Below, piece by piece: positions 1 to 14,824 of a stretch of 64,000 nt of DNA. The DNA is from Corylus avellana. Lineage: Eukaryota > Streptophyta > Magnoliopsida > Fagales > Betulaceae. The position numbers and the translations under genes were made by a program. The stretch is from NCBI RefSeq assembly GCF_901000735.1, contig NC_081542.1, positions 47,098,238 to 47,162,237 on the forward strand, written 5' to 3'. The notes under the pieces were generated by a model, which ran no database searches, was not told where the DNA came from, and saw nothing but the letters and a program-made list of their open reading frames with translations. Position 1 is the first letter of the stretch; each line of letters starts with the position of its first letter.

Positions 1-2463
1 AATAACAAAAACTCATCTCTAAGTTAAGACTTAAGTTGAGAATTAAATAAACACATGAGTTTAGAAAAACTAAAGTCCCTTATTAATTAAAAGAACTTAA
101 AACTTCTACCATTTTAAAATAACTCTCTTGCAATTTGGTTTTGATTTGTTGAGCTTCCAACAAGCCCCCTCAAATTAAAACCGTCCTCATGCCAAACATA
201 TCTCTTAGCCTCATGAAAATTGCACCTGATAATGACTTAGTAAATATATCTGGTACTTGTTAAGTGGTGTGGTAATACTGGAGCTCTATTGTCTTCCGCT
301 TGACATGGTCTCTAAGAAAGTGGAACCTAGTGTCAATGTGTTTACTCCTCCCATGTTGCACTGGATTCTTTGCTAACTTTATAGCTGATTGGTTATCCAC
401 GTAAATCACAGTTGGTTCTTCTTGTGGATGTTCCAGTTCCTTCAAGAGATTCCTTAGCCATATAACTTCACAAACAATAGACGAAGCCGCCATATACTCC
501 GCCTCACAGGTAGACAAGGCTACAATTCCTTGTTTCTTGGATGTCCAAGAAAATGCTGTAGAACTCATATAGAACACATAGCCAGTAGTACTTTTTCTCT
601 CATCTTGGTCACATCCCCAATCACTATCTGAATAACCAACTAATTTTGCTTCATCACCATAAGCATAGAATAAACCAAGATTCAGAGTGCCTTTGATGTA
701 CCTTAGAATCTTTTTTGCAGCTAACCAATGAGTCTCCATTGGTGTCTCCATGTATCGACTCACAAGTCCAACTCCATAGACAATATTTGGCCTTGTGATC
801 ATCAAGTACCTCAGACTTCCAACCAAACTCTTGTAAAGAGTTGGTTTAATAACTCGACCATCTCCTTCTTTTGACAACTTTATGCTTGTTTCAACTGGGA
901 TATTCACAGAGTTGTAGCTATCCATTTTGAATTTCTCTAAAATCTCCCCCATGTACTTCTTTTGGGATATGAAAATTCCATCATGTTGTTGCTTCACTTC
1001 AATACCAAGGAAGTAGGACATCAGCCCATTGTTTGTCATCTCAAACTCCTTAAACATTGATTGCTTGAATTTCTTGAACATTTTACTACTATTTCCTGTG
1101 TATAACAGATCATCAACATATAGGCAAATGATTAGAAATTCACCAAGATGGTTTTTCTTCATATAAACAGCATGCTCATATGGACATTTGGTGAAGTCAT
1201 TCTGATGAAGGTAATTATCAATGCGTGCGTTCCAAGCTCTTGGTGCCTGCTTTAAGCCATATAACGCCTTCTTAAGGCAGTACACCTTGCTTTCTTCTCC
1301 TTCCATTATAAAGCCTTCCGGTTGTTATACATACACCTCTTCTTCAAGGATGTCATTGAGAAAGGCTGACTTGATATCAAGTTGGTATATCTTCCAATTG
1401 TGATGAGCGGCAAGTGCGATCAACAATCTCACTGTGTCAAGTCTCGCAACTGGTGCAAAGACCTCTTCATAGTCAATGCCATACTTTTATTTGTAGCCTT
1501 TAGCTACAAGTCTTGTCTTGTATCGAGAAACTTCACCTTCTGCAGTGCGTTTGATCTTGTACACCCACTTGACACCAATAGCCTTATGGTTTGATGGGAG
1601 TATTGTCAACTCCCAAGTGTCATTCTTTTGAATAGCATGTATCTCCTCCTCCATTGCGAATCTCCAACAATCTTCTTCAACGGCTTCTTGAAAGGTAAGA
1701 GGCTCATGATCAGCATATAGGCAGAAAAGATTAGTCTCTCCATCTTTTGTTTGCTCATAGATTTCCCTGAGACTTCTCATCTTACTTTGATTTGTGGAGG
1801 ATCTGCTACTGCTACCGCCCATAGAAGATGTAGAGTCCCTCTGTGCTGTGGACGGTGTGGTAGGCTGAGAAGATGGTGCAGTACTTAGTGAGAGCTCTTC
1901 AGGCTCCTCTAACACTTGTTGTTCTTTGGCCTTCTCTTCATCGCTCCAACTCCACACACTTTCTTTATCAAAGATAATGTCTCTACTAACCACTAATTTC
2001 TTTGTTAGTGGGTTGTAGAGCTTGTATGCTTTCGACTCTTCGCTATATCCGAGAAAGATACATTTTTCACCACGATCATCAAGCTTCTTCCTCTTGGATT
2101 CGGGAACTTGAGAATATGCAACACACCCAAAGATTCTTAGGTGTGCAACACTTGGCTTGTAGCCGCTTTATGCCTCTTGAGGTGTCATATTCCTAACACT
2201 TTTGGTAGGACATCGGTTGAGTAGATAAGATGAGCATGCCATAGCTTCTGCCCAGAATTGTTTTGGCAACCCTTTCTCCTTGAACATAGTTCTAGTCATA
2301 TTAAGAATGGTACGGTTCTTTCTCTCGGCAATCCCGTTTTGCTGTGGTGTGTAAGCAGCAGTCAACTGATGCTTTATACCATGTTCCCTGCAATACTTAT
2401 CAAATTCTTTTGAGGTGTATTCTCCACCTCGGTCAGAACGGAGAGTTACAAGCTTATGACCAC
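1..2463 (-). mobile_element. Ty1/copia LTR retrotransposon, partial and decayed
   Basis: Read on the minus strand it contains, in order, the integrase core, reverse transcriptase and RNase H, which is the copia order. A purine tract (minus-strand GAGGGGGC, about 164-171) sits directly before TGTTGG at 157-162, the expected start of a 3' LTR that runs off the left edge. The 5' part (gag, protease, 5' LTR) would lie to the right but is replaced by the gap at 2464. Several in-frame stops show that it is not active. Confidence 0.9.
170..2463 (-). pseudogene. copia pol remnant (integrase, reverse transcriptase, RNase H)
   Basis: The reading frame is collinear across the whole stretch but broken by four stop codons, at 2168-2170, 1487-1489, 1325-1327 and 260-262; the natural end is the TGA at 170-172, touching the purine tract. 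Integrase signatures (SDRGGEYTS, HGIKHQLTAAYTPQQNG) lie right of 2200. The reverse transcriptase has YGLKQAPRAW and the catalytic YVDDLL. RNase H has STCEAEYMA and the closing HIDTRFHFLRD. In an active element this polyprotein copies and integrates the element; here it cannot be made in one piece. Stops without large deletions suggest decay by point mutation after insertion. Confidence 0.9.
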
Positions 2464-2563
2464 NNNNNNNNNNNNNNNNNNNNNNNNNNNNNNNNNNNNN
2501 NNNNNNNNNNNNNNNNNNNNNNNNNNNNNNNNNNNNNNNNNNNNNNNNNNNNNNNNNNNNNNN
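2464..2563. other. Assembly gap (100 N)
   Basis: Exactly 100 N, so the true size is unknown. Copia integrase lies on the left and a CRK kinase exon on the right. The missing sequence should include the rest of the copia element and the end of CRK1, if that exists. Confidence 0.99.
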
Positions 2564-5500
2564 ATTCATAAAAATTACTGTTTTTCTTACCACTGATAAT
2601 CTCTATAATTAACACACCAAAACTATACACATCTGACTTCACTGAAAACTCTCCTCGCATTGCATACTCTGGAGACATGTAACCACTGTAAGCCAGCACC
2701 ACAAATATATGAGTGTCACTTGAAAGATAATAAACTGTCTAATTAAATTTATTCTAAAAATAATTCTAATTGTTAGGATTGAGTTCATAGCCAACTGCAA
2801 GCTTTTCCCAAATGATATAATCCATAAAACATTTGTTCGATTTCAGTGATCTATAAGTTAGGATGAACAATAAATGTACTCCAATCCTTGGTTTTAGTGA
2901 AGCAAAGCAGAAGAAAAATTGAGAACTTACTAAGTCCCCACAATTCTACTTGTATTTCCTTGTGTTTGATCAACTCCAAAAATCCTTGCCATGCCAAAAT
3001 CTGAAATTTTTGGGTTCATATCGACATCTAGCAATACATTGCTGGCTTTAAGATCACGATGTATAATTCTTAACCGAGAATCTTCATGAAGATATTGAAT
3101 TCCTCGAGCTATTCCGCCTATTATCTTGTAACGTATTGACCAATCCAATTCTGCTTGTTTTCTAGGGTCTACAAGTTCAGTACAAAAATTACTCATGCCA
3201 AATGAACAAAATATTACATAAAAATGCATATTGATTAGAAAGTATTTTATGCAATTAATCATAATGGCAAAGACTACTGGATATATGTTAAAGGGGACAA
3301 ACCATATAGAAAATAATCAAGACTTTTGTTGGACGCAAATTCATAGATGAGTATCTTTTCTTCTCCTTCCAAGCAAAATCCCAATAACCTTGTTAAATTT
3401 TTGTGTTGAAGTTTGGCTACTAATACAACTTCATTCTTAAATTGTTCTGCTCCTTGTCCAGAGTTTCTTGATAATCTCTTTACAGCTATTTCTTGTCCGT
3501 TAGGAAGTATACCCTGAAAATGTATTTCACTCAACCCTTAGATCAGTTCACATGGTACGCTTCCTAGAATCCCAATATTAAAGCTTTTGAACTCCAAATT
3601 ACTCATATATATATATATATAACTTCATTCTTATATATGTATATACATATATATTGTATATGAGTTAAGTTAGTTATACTAATTACCTTGTAAACCGCAC
3701 CAAATCCACCTTCACCTAGCTTGTTATGAACTGAGAATTTGTTTGTGGCAGTCTCAATTGTAGCAAAATCAAATTGCAAGGACTCCACAATTGTAATATC
3801 ATTAGTTGAATCTACAAATGTAAACAGCAAACGTCAGAGATTGCCCTACAAAGAGCAGCGTGTGCACACAAGAGACTTAAAAGATCGTAATAACTCATGC
3901 ACTTATTCTTTACCAATTTGATCTCCTTCGACAGCATTGTACTTCTTTCTCCTAATTAGGAAACAGTAGCCCAAAATGAATAACAGCAACACCACAGACA
4001 AAGCAATGGAAACAGCAATGGCGACTATCGTTGCTGTTGAGATTTTGTTTTTTCCTGCACGCATATCACGGTTCCGTCACATGCTAAACAGTACAATTAT
4101 CCTCTACAACTACAAGATGTTTGTCACAGCACAAAGAACTTAATTCATGTGGTTATGGTTCAAATTATCACATCAAGTCAGATTTTTTTTTTTTTTTTTT
4201 TAAGTATATCAAGTCAGATTTTACGCCATCGTTTTTTCGCTTTTGCTAAGAGACTTTCGCTACAAGTGATCTACCAAATGGATTTCATATATCGGCCGGT
4301 CTAGAGCTATATAATGATCCTTTGATGTAACGGCGATTGTTTGTCAAACTCCTTTTAACCCATATATATATATATATATATATATGAATATAAACTAAAT
4401 ACTGTATTTCTGTGTGTTAAAAACTATATACAAAAAGGTTGATATATTGTTGAATAAAACCCGATAAAAATAGAAAATACAATCGAGAGTTAATGGATAA
4501 TATTACATAGTCAAATTAAAATATAAATTATTATTTTTTATATTACATTATTTACTTTTTACTATAATTCAAATAAAAAAATTACTATAAAACAATTTTT
4601 TTTTTTTTTTTTAATATCAATCATTATTTATTTATTTTTTCCTACAAAAAGTATAAACAGTTATGTGGTGTTTAACAAACCCCTCAGGTGATTCACACAA
4701 AAGAATTTAAAGTACTAATTTAATAATAATGAAGAACGAAAAGCAGTGAAATGAGTTGTCCACTTGACCTTTTGATCTAGCTATGGGGGCTGGAGGTGGA
4801 GGTGGAGGTGCAAGCCCTGCTGCAGGCGCGGGCGCTGTGGGTACATTGTAGAAGAGGTACAACTCGTACCTAACATTACAGCTAGGAAACATAACTCTTC
4901 CCCCTTGCTTTCCACTAGAATGTATAAGAAAACGGTTTATAGCAGCCTGAAGACAACTATTGCAGTCGGTGCTGGACAGGTCCGGTGTGCACTGTACAAG
5001 GTTGTACGTATTTTCGTAATCGGAAAACTGCACTTCCTTAACCCCAAACTTTTTAACACCGATTGGAAAGTTGGAGGCCTCACGTGCCAGTTGGGTCATC
5101 GTCGTGTTCACTAGCCGGTTAAACCGGTCCGGCTCAGTGACATTTTTTACGTTCCACCCGTGAACCCTAGGCCTTACGGCCACAGTGGAGAAGATAGACT
5201 CGTTGGAGTAGCGGACCGTGCACTCGTCGTACCAGGTAACAGCGATTTTTTCCCTTGCACAGCTTTTAGCGAGCTCTCGGGTTGCGTTGACCACGCATTT
5301 TCGGCAAATTTCAGCATTGACATCTCCACGGCAGAGAAAGAGACCGTAGACGGGGTTGGAGGTGGTTTGGCCGGCGGTGGTGTTGTAGAATTCGATGTTA
5401 CCGGTGGCGTTGGAGGAAAGGGAAGAGAGGAGGGACTTGATATTGGAACTGTAGATGCTATTTTGGGCGATGGTAGTGTTTCTACAGATGTTGTAGAGGT

Positions 5501-5591
5501 AATTTTGGGCAGCAGCATGAGTGGTCAGGTTGAGGAAGGTAAGCAGGTAAAGTAACACGATGGGAAGAGAGAAGGGATTGAAGGAAGGCAT
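2564..5591 (-). CDS. Cysteine-rich receptor-like kinase (CRK1), 3' end lost in gap
   Basis: Exons on the minus strand: 5591-4769, 4054-3914, 3811-3687, 3513-3303, 3168-2931, 2685-2564 (cut). All junctions are GT-AG and the phases join without a stop. Exon 1 encodes a signal peptide (from [10 protein letters not shown]) and two DUF26 domains with the C-X8-C-X2-C pattern ([13 protein letters not shown] and [13 protein letters not shown]), then a proline-rich linker. Exon 2 is the membrane segment. Exons 3-6 give the kinase: [10 protein letters not shown] loop, AVKRLS lysine, [20 protein letters not shown]. The family are plasma-membrane Ser/Thr receptor kinases of stress and immune signalling. 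The frame stops at the gap after SNFYE; the final C-lobe exon is not visible. The second DUF26 has SS where its paralogues have a CC pair (HSSGKQGG). ATG 5591 was chosen because the signal peptide follows directly; 5615 is an in-frame alternative. Confidence 0.9.
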
Positions 5592-5717
5592 TTTGATGAA
5601 CCAATTTAATTGCAAGATTTTCAGTATTGTATTATCAGTGTTTGTATGAATATTGGCGATTTAGATAAGAACCGTGATGAGGACACAAAAGACTTGTCGT
5701 TTCGGCGAGGTGTCGGC

Positions 5718-5746
5718 TTGACTCAAGTCAACCAATTGTTAGTCAA
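5718..5746. promoter_or_regulatory. W-box cluster upstream of CRK1
   Basis: Three TTGACT motifs lie within 29 bases: 5718-5723 on plus, and 5726-5731 and 5741-5746 on minus, the first two forming an inverted pair. They are about 130-155 bases upstream of the CRK1 start. TTGAC(C/T) is the core bound by WRKY factors, and W-boxes are known in front of CRK genes induced by pathogens. Function here is inferred. Confidence 0.45.
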
Positions 5747-5825
5747 GCAACTTTAATGCCGTTCGGCAGTATGGGATGGGATCACGATAAGGGGTACATG
5801 TGGAAAGCAAAACACCAAAATACTG

Positions 5826-7671
5826 TAGGGCCGTAAAGTAGCCGAGCTCAGGCGAATTGAGAGTGTTCAAGATCGGCTCGTGCGCACTGTTTACAAGCTC
5901 GAGCTCGTGACGAGCTGCAACCAGTGGACTCGGCTTGATTCGCCAAGAGGAAAATCTTGTGCGAGATCGAGCCCGAGCTCGTCTTCTAGGCGAGCCGAGT
6001 GTCTTGCCAAATTGTCACTTTGTCTGAGTCACTGTCTGCTAAGCCCCAAAATCGGCACCATCTCAGCCATGCACAGTGAATTTCCGATGGGTCACAAGGC
6101 AGACCATCACTCACTCTTAACTTGGGTTTTCAACTCTCTCCGACGCCGATACTCTCTCTCTCCCTCTCTCTCTATGTGTTTCTTGGTTTTTCCCTCCCTC
6201 ACTTTCTCTGATGCGAACCAAGACGCTGACCCTTTTTTGTTTTCTTTTGCTTTGGGTAAGGGGATAAGATATCCACTCATGGCCAATTAAAGCCACAGAC
6301 GTGGCAGTAGGTGGGTTTCTTTTTTAATTCAAACCACTTAACTTTTCTAAACTACACTATTGCCCCCACCTTATTTTAATTCCATCATTCGTTAATAATA
6401 TTTGACCTCTTGTTTAATTTAACTACAATTTACCCTTACAAATAATTATTTATAACACTAGGACTTATTATTACTACTGTATTATTATATTCAAGATTAG
6501 TTATTGAGAATCCCTTTAATTTAATTAATTCAAATTGCTTTGGAGTTATTAGTAATAAACTTCATAATTATTTTCTTGGGCATTACAACATAGTTTGTGT
6601 GATATTATGTGGCTATAATTTATACTTATAGCTTACTTTATAATTATACATATTTATGAATTATGAATTATCCTATGTATATAATGATATCATAAGTGTT
6701 ATTATGTAATCATATGATCTAACAATTCATATAATATTAGATCTTAGATTAGTATAGAATGTTACACACTAACATATTACATATTCTCTAAAAAAGCATA
6801 TTACTTATTAAGTTATTAACTAACTTTCTTACTAATTATAACTAATGTTAATTAAGATACTTATTACATATATATTGCATATTAATATGTTTAGTAATTA
6901 AGTTATTAATATATTAACATATATTAGTAATACACTAACATATTATTAATTTGTGATTATAAGAAATACATTGTTGATTCTAATATTGCTAATCACTAAA
7001 TTTGAGATTACACGGTATAGCAACCACATTTTCATTGTATATGACTATATGAATAATAATAATCATACTTAATTATTATTTTATACTTAAGCTAAAATAA
7101 GCTATAAGTGTTAATCAAAATTATGTGCTTCTAATCTAATATCATACTTAAATCATATGAATTGTTATATCATACTTAATCATAGAATAGAAAATAAGTA
7201 TTGTTGTCTGTTGATATGAATCATATTATTACTACATTATATAATAAAGATACATTGTGTCATATATATCACCTAAGATTTAACATCATTTAAATTGTTA
7301 TATATATGATCATATGACAATACTTAAATCATATCATCACATGAAACTTATATCATATGATTACGGATCATATGATATAAGTTATAATGATAATACATAT
7401 GATCATATCATCTTATGATATCAATTCTAACAACAATACTTAATTTGTGATTATAAGACATACATTGTTATTGTTGATTATAATGCTAATCACTTCATTT
7501 GGTATTATTCTAATCACACTGTCATTGTATATGATATGATTGTATAAATTTTACTTCAATCATATGACTAACAATTCAAAATACTGCTGATTCAACTATC
7601 ATTAGATACTTAATAGTTAGACCATTTAAGATATAACCATATGAATATATGATTACCTTTTATCATTAAAT

Positions 7672-7716
<45 letters not shown>

Positions 7717-8050
7717 AATTAATTATTGTTACTTAATAATTAATATTTAATATTCATTGAATATTGTTAATTTTTTACTTAATAAGTAATACACTATATA
7801 AGTTATTTTTATTAATTAATATATATATATACGAGTCGTGCTAATAAGTGAGCCGAGTTCTTATACGAGTATGTTCACGAACTTTAAACGAACAAGCCGT
7901 GAACTTTAAACGAACCAGCCGAGTTTTATACGGGTATGTATCGTTTAATAATTGAGAATAATTTTGTGTCAATGAGCAGCTCATTTAATAACCGAGTCGC
8001 GCACGACCCGAACCTAGATAAGCTCACAAGTAATTTTGTTCGTTTACGAC
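5826..8050. repeat. Possible large inverted-repeat element with AT-rich core
   Basis: The edges are rich in GAGCTCG and CGAGCCGAG motifs (5838-6005 on the left, 7830-8035 on the right). Between them lies a very AT-rich core (about 6300-7830) with a TA run at 7676-7714, many ATCATATGAT-type near-palindromes and no coding signal. The left edge has TCGGCTCGTGCGCA and the reverse complement of the right edge has TCGGGTCGTGCGCG, which suggests imperfect terminal repeats. No target duplication was identified and the ends are approximate. Confidence 0.35.
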
Positions 8051-8646
8051 CTAGATGGAAGAGTCGTTGATGAAAAATTACTCTCCAGATAGAAATGTGC
8101 TCTCTGTAATGATAAATTGGTAATGACATTTCTATATATGCTCCTTGCGATCCAAATCTTGGTGAAAAACTCAATAAATCTAAAAGAATTATTTGTTGCA
8201 GTTTAGTTTTTCTTTTTTTTTTTCCCTTATTTTTTTTCGGCAAAGACCTGAAGTTTTTTGTCCGTTTCTAATTCATAGAGCTTTTTTTCCAAGGTAGGTG
8301 TTGGTGGACCATTATAATTATGACCTCTTAAGTATGATATTTCCACGGCGTTGGTGATAAATTGATAATGGTCCACGGTCTTGGTAGACAATTATATAGA
8401 AACTTATATGAATAGAATAGAATGACCGTTGTTGACGAGAATTAGGATTCCTTTCAATTTCATTTAAATCGGAGAATATCTGATTAGTTTTAGTTGAAGA
8501 GTATCTTTATTTCTCAAAAAGTGAAAAGATAAAAATACTCATTTACTATAACTTTTTTTTTAAAAAAACTAAAGAGGATCTTAATTATAACCCGTTTGAT
8601 TCAAATGCATAGTAGTGTGTTACAATTTTAACGGCATTTTTTTATT

Positions 8647-8760
8647 TTTTATTTTTATTTTTTTTGACATGTCCGCACAAGAGGGGGGAGGGGGGATTCG
8701 AACTAGTGACCTCCGCTTCATTAGGCGTAGTTCTAACCGATTGAGATACCTCTTGGGGAT
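8647..8760 (-). mobile_element. tRNA-derived SINE, copy 1
   Basis: Read on minus: a tRNA-like head with an A-box-like GGTATCTCAATCGGTTAGAA, a B-box-like AGTTCGAATCC, then a short body ending GCGGACATGTC and an A/T-rich tail. It is bounded by a 16-base target duplication, ACGGCATTTTTTTATT at 8631-8646 and ACAGCATTTTTTTATT at 8761-8776 (one mismatch). Two more copies occur in the window. Transcription would be from the internal RNA polymerase III promoter. Confidence 0.85.
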
Positions 8761-8776
8761 ACAGCATTTTTTTATT

Positions 8777-9909
8777 TGATAGGACTTATTCTTACAAACA
8801 GCTGGCAATAACTATTCCCTTATTAGGGAGAGGAATACAACATTTTTATAAAAAAAAAAAAAAAAAAGAAAACTGTTTATTTTTATTATTTATTTTTTGT
8901 CCTTTCAACCCTTCAACTCTTAAAAAAAAACTAAAAACGTTAAACTCTACCTAGAGTACCTTGGGATGGACCCCCGAGGTGCTCCAGGGGTGGTCGTGGG
9001 GTGATGCAACCACCTGGAGTAGTGAATCCGGGAGTGACCTGACCACCTCCGATTCATGTCGGGGTATGTATGTAACCAATTAATTATTGATACTTAATAA
9101 GTAATATTCTATATAAGTTATTTTTAGGAAAAACTTAACTTACTCTTTGAACTTACGCACTTTTTGTAAACACCTATCCAATCTTCAAAGTTTTTCACTT
9201 TGGTGTATCGAACTTTCGTTTCGTTTCAAATACTTTCTATCGTTAGATATTGAAGTTAAATTTAACAGTAAAATGAGTAAAAGACCTTTATACTCCTAAT
9301 TTTTTTATAAAAAAAATCAAAATTTACCCTTATTTATAAATAAAAAATTATTATTATAATTATTATATTTAAAATTAAAAAAAAAAAAAACAAAAATAGC
9401 AGTGACCCTCAGTGGGTCACTTGACCCACCGTCACTTTCTTTTTTCTTGTTTTCTTAAATATATAATAATAATAATATGACCCGTGGGTCACAATATGTG
9501 TGGATTAGATCCGGAATAGTGACGTTTCCAAGTTCTAAATGACCATTATCATAAACCCGGAAAAAGAAAAATATTAAACAAAAACCCAATCCAAACTGTT
9601 GGCACAAGCACGATTGCAAATAATCATTGTTTAAAACAAACCAGAATTCATTAGTAGCAAGTACTAGCAACACAAATTACGTTGCATTAACTTGAATAAA
9701 TTCTTAAGACGATGCAGATCTTGTAAGCAATTAAAGTTTAGTTCGTACAGTGCACATTGTGGAAGAGGAAAAGACCTGTAACTCAAAAGATATTGTCCTT
9801 AGTTTACATTCCTCAAAGAACAGGCATATGCAATGCAACCATGCACAAGCTCCACTTTCATCACCAAGATAGCAAGTAACAAAGATAGACAACACCTCGC
9901 TTGCTCACA
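8777..9909. other. Intergenic spacer
   Basis: No gene seen. It contains homopolymer runs, an unusual GC-rich patch at about 8945-9065 unlike the surrounding DNA, and AT-rich sequence to 9470. The stretch 9700-9909 is probably the 3' untranslated region of CRK2. Confidence 0.5.
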
Positions 9910-13037
<3,128 letters not shown>

Positions 13038-13139
13038 TTTTTTGGTTGCCGATAGCTTCCTCTCCTCTACTGCACTCTCTTTCTCTTCTCTGTCAATTTC
13101 TTGGTCTCTCTGGTGTTCCAGGGTCTCGCTCAAAAAAAA

Positions 13140-13500
13140 AAAAAAAAAACTTTTTCATCTTAAAATTAATTCTAATATTTCTATTTTTTATATTATATTA
13201 ATTATTTTTTTTATTATTATTTAAATAAAAAAATTACTATAAAATAAATTTTTTATATTTTTTTATATAAAATATGTTTTTTTATTTATTTTTACGAAAT
13301 ATTTTTACTCAAACCAATCAAATATATATTTTTTAAAAAATGCTACAGTATCAGCCCTGCTTCTAGTTATCTGTTTCGCCTCTCTCTCTCTCTTAAAAAA
13401 CGACAAAGTTTTGAGTTAAAAAAAACTTTCATCACATCTCAGCCGTTCACTTTTAACTTAAAACTTTCAGTACATCTCAGCTGTTTCATTTTTTAACATT
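13140..13500. other. AT-rich upstream region of CRK2
   Basis: A-run, long AT-rich stretch and a CT-rich patch (13378-13392). No gene seen. The CRK2 promoter should lie here, but no convincing motif was identified. Confidence 0.4.
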
Positions 13501-13925
13501 ATCAGCGACCCGCAGATATGACGCAGACGCAGTATTCATCAAGTCACGCATCTCACAAAATCCCACTATTAATAAATAAAAATCGATTTTGTGAAAAACC
13601 CTGTGCGTGGAAAATAAAAATGTTAAATTTCTAAAATAAAAAATAATAAAAAAAGTTTTAAAATTTTATTTTACAAACTGGCATAATATATTGATGAGTA
13701 GTTTATGTACTCACATATCGCACTCTCCGCTACTAGTTTTTTTTGTTTTGTTTTTTTTGGTTTTTTTTTTTTTTTTTTTTTTTCTTCTGTAAATCTCCAC
13801 TGCTAGTTAATTGCAACGTCATCGCGATTATTTTATCACATCATTATAAATCTTATAAACCGTACGTAAGATATAATAAAATAATAACTAATAAATCATT
13901 CCTCTCTATTTCGCCCATTGTTTTT
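13501..13925. repeat. Duplicated intergenic segment, copy A
   Basis: Shares long blocks with 26471-26817 and 27499-27540, including TCGATTTTGTGAAAAACCC, GCGTGGAAAATAAAAATGTT, CAAACTGGCATAATA, CATCGCGATTATTTTATCAC and AACCGTACGTAAGATATAATA. This copy lacks the inverted-repeat element that interrupts copy B, so it is the empty-site version. It lies upstream of CRK2, while copy B lies upstream of CRK3, so it may have been copied together with a CRK gene. Confidence 0.8.
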
Positions 13926-14819
13926 TTTTTTTTTTTCACTCTCCATCAAAATAGAAGAAAAAATGAAAAACTAATGGAAAATACTTTCAAACATTAAGTT
14001 AAAAATGGACCATTAAGCTAAACCGTGTGCATAATAATTTATACTCTTGGTTAAAGTATATAAAAATATAAAGAAAAAAAGTAAGAAAGAAAAATACAGA
14101 TTAAGGTGGTTCGATTTATGAACTACGTCCACATATTAAAACATTTTTTTAGTTACATATTTTCTTAATATATTTAATAATATACAATATTTTATTTATT
14201 AAAAAAAAAATATAAAGGTTACAAACATTTTTACTCCTACATTAATAAAGAATTTATGATGTAGTCTTCGTTTTATGGTTTTGTGGGGTTTGAACTTTGA
14301 AAGCAGCGTGTCAGTGACTGTTACGTCCTAAGCCTTTTCATAAAAGTCTCGGGGCCTTTGTAGATGGCCGCCATGCTGGGACCAGTTTCACATTCAAACC
14401 TGAAGATATTTAAAGCCGTGGAGCATTTTTCCTTTGAAAATTCTCGGTTGTAGACGAAGATTCACGTCACACTCTAAATTTAAGTGAACAAAAAAAAAAT
14501 GTGTGACCCGCCCGTAAAGAAAAAAATTTGTGAAAGAGGGATGGCTGGATCCACTCCTGATGTGACCCACCCTTCACTCTATTGGATTTCAAAGAAATTC
14601 TTAAACCAATGAACGACCTACACGTAGCCATTGAAGATAAGGAGTGCAATGGTTGTCTGTCATCCACATCGAAAACCTTTTCTCACGTGTCTCATACAGT
14701 GAATATGTAGCACCCCCAAATTATTTTACCTGCATAACAATTTGGAGTGATACAACAAGACCTTACGGCCATAACTGCAACAAAAATTGGCTATATGTAT
14801 TTGTAATCTAACATCATCA
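13926..14819. other. Intergenic, no gene seen
   Basis: AT-rich sequence with T and A runs. A 66-codon minus-strand frame near 14467-14667 has no recognisable domain and is not called. Confidence 0.4.
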
Positions 14820-14824
14820 AGTCT

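Noticed and set aside
2454..2702. Open frames spanning the N runs (also near 28906-29134 and 44341-44664)
   Set aside because: They are artefacts of translating N and do not show continuity across the gaps.
5160..5555. 131-codon plus-strand frame inside CRK1 exon 1
   Set aside because: Antisense to the DUF26 exon with clear splice continuity; similar shadows occur at 12412-12941, 49455-49949 and 60150-60506.
7676..7714. Replication origin or matrix element in the AT-rich block
   Set aside because: The TA microsatellite and AT richness alone do not support such a call.
8647..8760. A tRNA gene
   Set aside because: A- and B-box-like motifs are present but the cloverleaf is not complete, and there is a tail plus target duplication, so it is a SINE.
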